From Melampsora larici-populina 98AG31 (lineage: Eukaryota > Basidiomycota > Pucciniomycetes > Pucciniales > Melampsoraceae), in NCBI RefSeq assembly GCF_000204055.1, contig NW_006768807.1, positions 1 through 13,463 on the forward strand: a DNA stretch of 13,463 bases. Reading direction: 5' to 3'. The notes beneath the pieces were generated by a model, which saw only the letters and a program-made list of their open reading frames with translations, was not told where the DNA came from and did no database searches. The translations under genes were made by a program, and so were the position numbers. Within the stretch, counting starts at the first letter, position 1; the number at the start of each line of letters is the position of its first letter. Of this stretch, positions 7,577-13,463 are shown piece by piece.

Positions 7577-10486
7577 TACTGTTGAATTCCAAAAAAGGGG
7601 GCTCCCACATGTTCACCTTATTCTATTCCTCGAGGCAGCAGACAAACCAAATACTCCCGAACTCATTGATTGCTTAATAAGTTCGCAGCTTCCGGACCCG
7701 CATACTGAGGCCAAACTTTTTGACTTGGTTACGACATTTATGCTACATGGGCCTTGTGAAAGATATAAATGTTGGACTGGTTCTAACTGTCGACTTGGGT
7801 ATCCGCGAGCATTTTGTGAATCGACAGAGCTTGCAGAGGACGCCTATCCAACTTACAAACGGCCAGACAACGGAAGATCCTTTGATAAAGGCAATATTCG
7901 TTACGATAATCGAAATGTAGTTCCATACAACAGGTTCTTAACACTAAAATACGAATGTCACATAAACGTCGAAGTAGCTGCAAGTATACGAGCAATTAAG
8001 TATTTGTTTAAGTATATCCTCAAAGGACATGATCGAACTATAGCAACAGTTGACGATCCAAACAAAGACGACGAAATATTAGCTTTCGTGAATGCACGAT
8101 TCCTCTCAGGAATTGAAGGTACAGTGATTTAATACTAAACCTGTAACGTTGAAATTTGCAGGATGTTAATCTCTACTTTGTCCTCCCAATAGCTATTTGG
8201 CGTTTGTTAAAGTTCGAATTATCTGGGCGCAATCCAGCAGTGCAACGTTTGAGCCTGCATCTCGAAGGCCGCCAAACAATTTATTTCTTTGATGAAGCTG
8301 GGCTCCGCCGATCTATCGAGACTGGACGAGCAGAGAGGACTACACTAACTGAGTTTTTTAGATTATGCTCAGAAAACACTCCTTTACGAGAGTCAAATCT
8401 CACAATCCGCTCCCTTAAATACCAAGAAGTACCGAAGTTCTTCACTTGGAACGAGCAAACAAGGCGCCTAGCTCCGCGTAGGAATAGTGTTTCATCAGTT
8501 GGAAGGATCTACTTCGCCAATGTCAAGCGTGGTGATATCTATTACCTGCGTTTGCTGTTAGCTCACGTTCCCGGACCATTATCCTTTAACTACTTGCGCA
8601 CAGTTGATGGAGTCGTATTCAGTACCTTCCGTGAAGCTGCTGATAGGCGTGGATTACTATTAGATGATCGACACTACCACGCCTCCCTCACTGAAGCTGC
8701 CGTCTGGAAAACTGGTCATCAGTTAAGGCTTATGCTTGGGATTATATTGGTTCATAGCTCACCTGCGGCCCCACGTAGCTTATGGTTTGATCACATTCGA
8801 GATCTAACTGACGACTGCGAATTTCAAATCAGAAGACTCAACCCTCAAGCAGAGCTAACTGAAACGCATATACATAACTATGGGCTTTTCTTACTAGAGA
8901 AAGTTGTGATAGCTATGGAGACAACTTTAGACCATCTTAACATGCCACCAGTTAACCAACAGTTGCTAACTGAGTTGAATCTTCCGCATGAAGAACAAGC
9001 GTACCAGAGAAATTTGATAACTCCTGAAGAGAGTGGACGAAAATATTCATCCATGTTGGAGGTCATGACTCGTGAACAGCTATCAGTTGTTTTTGCTACT
9101 TGTGAAGCGATTGTTGACAATCGACCGTACATGGCTTTCTTGGACGGTCCAGGTGGAACTGGAAAAACCTATGTTTTAAATTGCATTTTACACTTTTGCA
9201 ATGCTAATAACATACCTTTCGAAGCAGTATCGGCAGCAGGAATTGCCTCTCTCCTACTGTTACGCGGCCAAACAGCACATAGTGCCTTTAAAATACCGAT
9301 TCCAGTACACGACGACTCTACGTGCGGCCTTTCACTTCATGATTCAGGAGGAAATAAAGTTGTGAATACAAAATTTATAGTGTGGGACGAAGTGGCCATG
9401 CAACATAAATACGCTATCGAAAGCGTTGATCGTACGCTCAGGGACTTGACAGGCATAGACGTACCATTCGGAGGTAAAATAGTACTTTTTGCCGGGGACT
9501 TCAGGCAAACTTTGCCAATTATAAGGAGAGGTAATTTAATGGTACAAGCCCAGGCAACCTTAAAGGCATCTTACCTTTGGAATGATATACATCGGTTTGC
9601 TTTAACAGTCAATATTCGATTAGGCGAACTGTCTCCTAATCCAAACGGAGCAAATGTAGCGTTTGCGAAGTGGTTACTAGACTTAGGTTCCGGTCGGCTC
9701 CAGCGTGATCATGTTGCATCAATCCCTCTTGAGCATTGTAATGTTTCGATTGTACCCCCACCAAGCATGTACGACCCTGAGCTTCTGAATAACGAATACG
9801 GTGGAATCCAGAACTTGGTTCAGCATAAGAATTGGCGATCTTTAACAGAATATTATTCAAATCGGTGTTTAATAACTCCTCTCAATAGAACAGTTAACTC
9901 GATAAATCAACATGTAATGGATTCACTACCCGGTGAATGCTACACCTCAAAATCAACAGATCTCATGGATGAGGCCTTTGTTGACCCAGTTACGGCCGAT
10001 GTGTTGAATACATTTAATTTTCCAGGCTTCCCTGCTCACATATTGAAACTTAGAGTCGGTGCATCAGTTATGATTTTAAGAAATTTAAACTTGGCAACTG
10101 GTCTTTGCAACGGGACAAGACTTTTGATTACAGATTATAACAGTCATGCTTTGCAGTGTCGAATCTTAACTGGAGATTTAAAAGGAACATCAGTTAGTTT
10201 ACCAAAAATGAAGCTCCATCACGAAGGAAACGAAGACTGCCCGATTCCTTTTTTTCGTTACCAATTCCCGATCATGGCAGCCTTTTGTATGACAATTAAT
10301 AAAAGTCAGGGTCAAAGCCTGGAGCGTGTAACTGTTCTACTCCCCAAGCCTGTTTTCTCCCACGGCCAACTATATGTAGCTCTATCAAGGTGCACAAATG
10401 CATCGAATGTAAATGTTTCAATTAGCTCGAGCTCAGTGAATTCAGCTACTACCAATATTGTTTTTCATCCAATTCTAAATAATTGA
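7577..10486 (+). CDS. Helitron A Rep HUH/Y2 region and Pif1-type helicase, C-terminal part
   Basis: The right half of the interrupted gene. It resumes in frame at 7577 with TVEFQKRGLPHVH, whose H-x-H (codons 7608 and 7614) is the HUH metal-binding motif. YECHINVEVA and KYLFKYILKGHDR follow, the two Tyr at 8001 and 8013 being the Y2 nucleophiles. After a 74-nt intron the helicase shows LDGPGGTGKTY (Walker A, 9146-9169), VWDEVAMQHK (motif II, about 9380), LFAGDFRQTLPI (motif III, about 9487), LRNLN...LCNGTRLLI (about 10072), TINKSQGQSLE (about 10291) and GQLYVALSRC (about 10360). All canonical PIF1-family motifs are present and it ends at TGA 10484-10486. No start codon is needed because this is the continuation of the 5' part; only the nested insertion breaks it. 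Confidence 0.92.
8119..8192 (+). other. Phase-1 intron in the Helitron A gene
   Basis: Donor GTACAG at 8119 follows GGA-ATT-GAA-G; acceptor CCCAATAG ends at 8192. TACTAAA (8133-8139) is a good branch point. Splicing gives SGIE-A-IWRLLKFE, matching the conserved Helitron order, and rejoins two frames that the raw sequence shows as separate. The nearer TTTGCAG at 8161 would lead to an immediate stop. Confidence 0.82.
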
Positions 10487-10601
10487 CTTCGATAGGACCT
10501 TATTGGAGGATAATTAATTAGTAAGAACTTCCTTATAATAAATATATCTCTCTTCATGGATAACAGCATCACAAACTAATGCTTGAAATCTTCATACATA
10601 T

Positions 10602-10699
10602 ATTCTTGGAACCAAGAATTGATTAATAATCAAGTTATGACTAAAGTAGTATGTATTTCATTTGCTTCAGTTTTAAATTTGGTTTATCATAACTTTAGT
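10602..10699. repeat. Cluster of dyads downstream of the helicase gene
   Basis: ATTCTTGG (10602-10609) and CCAAGAAT (10612-10619) form a perfect 8-bp dyad with an AA centre. TTGATTA (10619-10625) and TAATCAA (10627-10633) follow at once. Then GTTATGA (10634-10640) pairs with TCATAAC (10687-10693), and ACTAAAGT (10640-10647) pairs with ACTTTAGT (10692-10699). The last two pairings cross, so they are alternatives or a pseudoknot. Confidence 0.6.
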
Positions 10700-11483
10700 A
10701 CATAGTATCGTGAGCAGAAGTCTATGATCTTTGATGATGGTGTAATAAAAAAGCTACAACACAAATACAACTCGGGATGTATAATAACTACAACACATTA
10801 AATATTAGAATATAATATCTATTCCTTTCTTGCTAATTTCAAATCAAATTGCAACTCACAAACTAATATTTTTAGCAAGTAGCAAAGAAAAAGTAAGTGA
10901 ACATTAATTGCAAAGTTTGTATTCAGTGATTGAGAAGTTAATAGGTCAGTGATGTAAAACAGAGGTTTTATAAACTTGAAATACAACAAAACATTAATTG
11001 TTTCGTATAGAATTCTATCACAAATTCACGTAGTGATTTAACAGTTCACTTTCTGAGAGTGAGGTCACTAATTCATAAGTTGAGTCTCTATATGAAATAA
11101 TACTAAATTCGAGAAAGATAAGACAGTTATGATAAACGACTTAATAAAATTTGTTGACGGAAAGAATAGTATTGAAAGTGAATGACATTCAGAAAGGTTT
11201 ACATTACAGTAAAGGTCCACGCGACAAGTGAAGAATATTCATTGGGGAATTGTAGCAATTGATAAATACATCTAACTACATGTTTTATTCAGCATTATCA
11301 CATAGAAATAGCATCATGGATTCTGTTTGTTAGTGAAGAAATTTGAACATTACACAATTTGGATTAAAAACATTTTTATGCAAATTCCTGATATTAGATC
11401 TACGTAGTTCATAAATTACAATTCAAACTGGATAACAACTTGACCAGACAAACTATAATTTTCAATGATCGCTTTGAGTCAGC

Positions 11484-11503
11484 TATCATACGTGAGTATG
11501 ATA
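11484..11503. repeat. Perfect 8-bp hairpin
   Basis: TATCATAC (11484-11491), loop GTGA, GTATGATA (11496-11503). No CTRR follows and no gene is adjacent, so it is not an evident Helitron end or a transcription terminator. Confidence 0.6.
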
Positions 11504-11655
11504 ATTAAAGGAGATTGGCAGCGAGTAAGTAATACTCCAACTCACGTTGAATGACCTCAGAATTAAAAGCATATATATACACAATGCGGATTTCACTGAT
11601 TACACGAAATGTGTAGGCGAATAGTAACTATCAATACCGAAACAAGATAAACTAC

Positions 11656-12310
11656 ACCACGGGGGCACTTTGAGTCTGAATTACGTCTCAGAACAGTCTC
11701 GCGCCGCGGCCGCCAAAGAGCCGCCTCCAGCGCACCGAGCGCCCGGCCGGTGCTCGACACAGGGCGGTCAGCCAGGTCAGCCCCCCCCCCTCAGGATAAG
11801 AACTATGCCGGCCAAAGGCAGGCATGATTCCGTCATAAGCTCGCCGGCGGTCGTCTTCGGCACGCCTAATCGCATGGCCAGTCCGCAGGCGAGCACACGG
11901 CAATCAGTCGCCCACGTGATCACTCCATCTGTGCGATCGGAGATGTGGCAGATGTGGCAATGCTGAGCCTCGCACGCCATGCACGTTGGTGGTAACATCG
12001 CACCACACCGCAAGAATCACTCCGATTCCAACCGTCAACTGCTACGTGAGGCCAGCAGAGCTCATCACATTTTCACTCAAGAGCACCCAATAATAACTCT
12101 CGTCGACAGTTTCATCAAGTAAGCCCGAGTAGTGGCTCGTTATTCCCCTCTCGATCCTTTTTTCTCTTGCGTGATTATTGTTTATGTACGTGGACCTTTT
12201 CATAGGTCGATCCGTTTTCAAACTCTTTGAACGCTCATTTCTGTTTGTTCATAAAATCCCAAATCCGAACGGCACACACACAGAACCCGGCGTAATCACC
12301 TGTTCCCAAC
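11656..12310. other. GC-rich block upstream of the multicopy-family gene, no convincing gene
   Basis: Composition changes sharply at about 11656-11665 (ACCACGGGGGCAC) from AT-rich to GC-rich, suggesting a junction between different insertions. It contains a NotI-type palindrome GCGGCCGC (11706-11713), a run of nine or more Cs (about 11780-11790) and a GATGTGGCA tandem pair (about 11941-11958). The tandem pair produces a CHICHI-type artefact in an antisense frame. The last 200 bases hold CT-rich tracts (about 12148-12172) that fit a promoter/leader of the gene starting at 12311. No TATA box was identified with confidence. Confidence 0.45.
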
Positions 12311-13463
12311 ATGGCACAAGGAACCAATGCACCTAACCAATGTACGAGTGCAAGGATTCCCCCATGTTTCAGCAATTTAGCATTGATACTAATTAGCTTT
12401 GGCCTCACCTGCAGACCTCGAATTGATCTCGACAGACCCGTCCTGTCCGCAGTGGCGATGTATGGTCTGCACCCGACTGATGGGCAACTACGGCCCCCAT
12501 TTGGCGTCAAGGCCTCACCTGGACGCAGTTGCCCGTTACGAGGCTCGTCAGGCGGCAGAACAACAGATGATCTCTGGCCTGGATGAAGTCCCTGACGAAC
12601 CCTTGGTCATCACCACACCGACACCCCAAGAGGACATATTTGATAACAATGGCCGTTCATCCGACCCACCGGACGAACGCCCGCCGTCTCCTCTGTCGTA
12701 CCTCCGTCTCCTCGAAGTTGCGGAGGCGAATCTACCTAGCGACTCAGAAACCTCCGACCTGGAGATTGATGTACAGAAGCTCCTCGAAGCGGTTAAAGCC
12801 ATGGATGACGATGATTGGGGGCCTGCCAACGACGAAATGGATGATGCCCTGCTTGAGGAGGACCTGCGCGGTGTGAAGCAGCAAGAGGTGGCGGAGTGGT
12901 ACCCATTTAAAAAGAAAGAGGTACGCACATGGATAATTGAGACTGTCTTGTGCCCCACAAGCACCCCGCTGATTAATTCCTCTTGGGCCTCAGCACATAG
13001 TCGCACTATTGATCATCGGATCCACCAGATCGATCCTATCCCGCTCCCAGTACCATCGAATCCGGGCTATTTTGCAAATATGTGATGTTAACTTACCTGA
13101 ATGGGGAGCATTACGCGCGCTAAGTAAGCGTCTTAAAAAGAACCTAGGCCTAAACGTCTCCGAACGGACAAGTCCACACGGAACTCCCCTGTTTGGGTTG
13201 AAAGTTCAGACCATCATAACAAATGTAGGTATTTGTTATGATTATGACCCTCTCAGTTGACAATTACTATGCATTATGTCTGACCCTACATTAATATTTT
13301 AATTCTATAACAGGAGCTTGCAAACCCTCTGGTCAGCCCCTATCTGGTCTGCCTCCCCGAACTGCCAACCAACGAAGCAATCAACCGTTTGTCTCAGTCG
13401 CAGAAATGGCGCGAAGGGTTTAGCAAGGATTTACGTGTTCAATCGGGTGGTGTCCCGTGGTAA
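12311..13463 (+). CDS. Rust multicopy-family protein with N-terminal C2H2-like finger and acidic region (four exons)
   Basis: Exons 12311-12341, 12415-12920, 12994-13224 and 13314-13463 join into 305 codons plus TAA. The ATG sits in a good context (CCAACATGG). The protein starts MAQGTNAPNQ, then has C26, C29, H39 and H45 in CMVCTRLMGNYGPHLASRPH, a C2H2-like finger. An acidic, disordered stretch with PPSPLSYLRLLE and AMDDDDWGPANDE follows. EWYPFKKKE is then spliced to HIVALLIIGSTRSILSRSQY, RIRAILQICDVNLPEW, and after the last intron ELANPLVSPYLVCLPELP and SQKWREGFSKDLRVQ. From memory, this architecture opens a very large rust-specific gene family, probably transposon-borne; its activity is unknown. 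Relatives usually continue well beyond LRVQ, so the TAA at 13461 either truncates the protein or the final GTAA is a splice donor cut by the window edge. Gene structure is well supported; function is not. Confidence 0.8.
12342..12414 (+). other. Intron 1 of the multicopy-family gene
   Basis: 73 nt, GTACGA donor, TACTAAT branch point (12387-12393), CCTGCAG acceptor. It joins codon T+AC (Tyr11). Confidence 0.8.
12921..12993 (+). other. Intron 2 of the multicopy-family gene
   Basis: 73 nt, phase 0, GTACGC donor after KKKE, GCCTCAG acceptor before CAC. The alternative acceptor CATAG at 13000 gives a stop after three codons. The join KKKE-HIVALLIIG fits the family. Confidence 0.8.
13225..13313 (+). 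other. Intron 3 of the multicopy-family gene
   Basis: 89 nt, phase 0, GTAGGT donor after IITN, AACAG acceptor before GAGCTTGCA (ELA). Read unspliced, the frame stops at 13258-13260. Confidence 0.82.

Larger units (their letters stand above)
1182..10486 (+). pseudogene. Helitron A Rep/Pif1-type helicase gene, split by a nested Helitron
   Basis: This is the rolling-circle transposase of a Helitron: an HUH endonuclease fused to a PIF1-family helicase. Pieces 1182-1800, 1891-2410, 7577-8118 and 8193-10486 join in one frame of 1,325 codons including the TAA/TGA-type stop. Counting codon 1 at 1182, the HUH histidines fall at 391 and 393 (PHVH), the two-tyrosine motif at 522 and 526 (YLFKY), Walker A GPGGTGKT at 879-886 and the DE of motif II at 959-960. 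Interruptions are introns 1801-1890 and 8119-8192 and the insertion 2411-7576. Homology starts abruptly at the YNNAMSFTSLGA segment (from about 1209); the usual upstream zinc-finger region is missing, and a TAG at 1173-1175 closes the frame. Codon 1182 is GTG; the first ATG is 1221. No other stop or frameshift is seen, so the insertion looks recent. As it stands the gene cannot make a working protein. Confidence 0.9.
1190..10486 (+). mobile_element. Helitron A (autonomous type, 5'-truncated, host of Helitron B); outer ends unresolved
   Basis: The body is defined by the Rep/helicase gene. The left limit is placed where coding homology stops; the true TC terminus was not found. The right limit is placed at the stop codon. 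Several hairpin-plus-CTRR candidates for the 3' end lie downstream (see the 10487-11655 entry), but none has the strong GC-rich hairpin that Helitron B shows, and no empty-site evidence exists. About 4.1 kb remains after subtracting the nested element. Confidence 0.75.
10487..11655. other. AT-rich 3' flank of Helitron A, no gene; unresolved element end
   Basis: No frame of interest on either strand. A polyadenylation-like AATAAA is at 10537-10542, 51 nt past the helicase stop. Possible Helitron A 3' ends (hairpin, spacer, CTRR then T) include ATATTA/TAATAT (10802-10818) followed by TTGCTAA with T at 10837, and TCACT/AGTGA (11046-11062) followed by CTAA with T at 11072. Neither has independent support. 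A 12-bp palindrome ATAGAATTCTAT lies at 11007-11018. Confidence 0.45.

Noticed and set aside
2409..7578. TA target-site duplication flanking the insertion (Tc1/mariner-like)
   Set aside because: Removing one TA shifts the host frame and gives a stop within a few codons; keeping both restores the conserved Rep sequence.
8119..8161. Shorter intron using the TTTGCAG acceptor
   Set aside because: The next codons would be TGT TAA; the acceptor at 8192 gives the conserved EAIWRLL join.
8878..9132. Minus-strand frames inside the helicase (also 9636-9860, 1473-1694, 1906-2097)
   Set aside because: They are antisense shadows of well-supported Helitron coding sequence.
10634..10644. Helitron A 3' end at CTAA after the TTGATTA/TAATCAA dyad
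   Set aside because: The base after CTAA is A, not T, and the dyad is purely AT; other candidates downstream are no better proven.
11777..12013. Minus-strand Cys-rich frame with CMAC and CHIC
   Set aside because: The cysteine pairs partly arise from a tandem GATGTGGCA repeat, and no recognised family fits.
12548..13006. 152-residue minus-strand frame
   Set aside because: It is the Ser-rich shadow of the acidic exon of the plus-strand gene and spans an intron.

Overview
The window looks like transposon-dense chromosomal DNA from a rust fungus (Pucciniales). That assignment is inference from memory of rust protein families. The last gene belongs to a family that is highly multicopy in rusts, the first gene resembles the C-terminus of rust MULE/FAR1-like transposase proteins, and the real genes carry short introns of about 73-90 nt with GT...AG ends and TACTAA-like branch points. 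No rRNA, tRNA or CRISPR was seen.

Layout. (1) 1-472: C-terminal piece of a MULE/FAR1-like protein ending in a zinc knuckle. (2) 473-1190: no gene; small inverted and direct repeats, then a G-rich block. (3) About 1190-10486: a Helitron ('Helitron A') encoding a Rep/Pif1-helicase, with its N-terminal zinc-finger region missing. (4) 2411-7576: a second Helitron ('Helitron B', 5,166 bp) sitting inside the Rep domain of Helitron A. (5) 10487-11655: AT-rich flank with hairpins and no gene. (6) 11656-12310: abrupt change to GC-rich DNA with no convincing gene. (7) 12311-13463: a four-exon gene of the rust multicopy family, with a C2H2-like finger and an acidic region.

The main result is the nested Helitron. 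Its ends can be fixed to the base. The left host flank ends ...TTA, the element begins TC, the element ends in a GC-rich hairpin followed by CTAG, and the right flank begins TACTG. Removing 2411-7576 rejoins the host reading frame exactly, and the frame then runs straight into the Rep HUH motif. With the 90-nt and 74-nt introns also removed, Helitron A reads as one open frame of 1,324 codons with intact HUH, two-tyrosine and Pif1 helicase motifs. Helitron B has no Rep or helicase of its own. It carries intron-containing gene fragments with in-frame stops, so it looks like a non-autonomous, gene-capturing element that had to be moved in trans. It has disabled a copy of the kind of protein it depends on.
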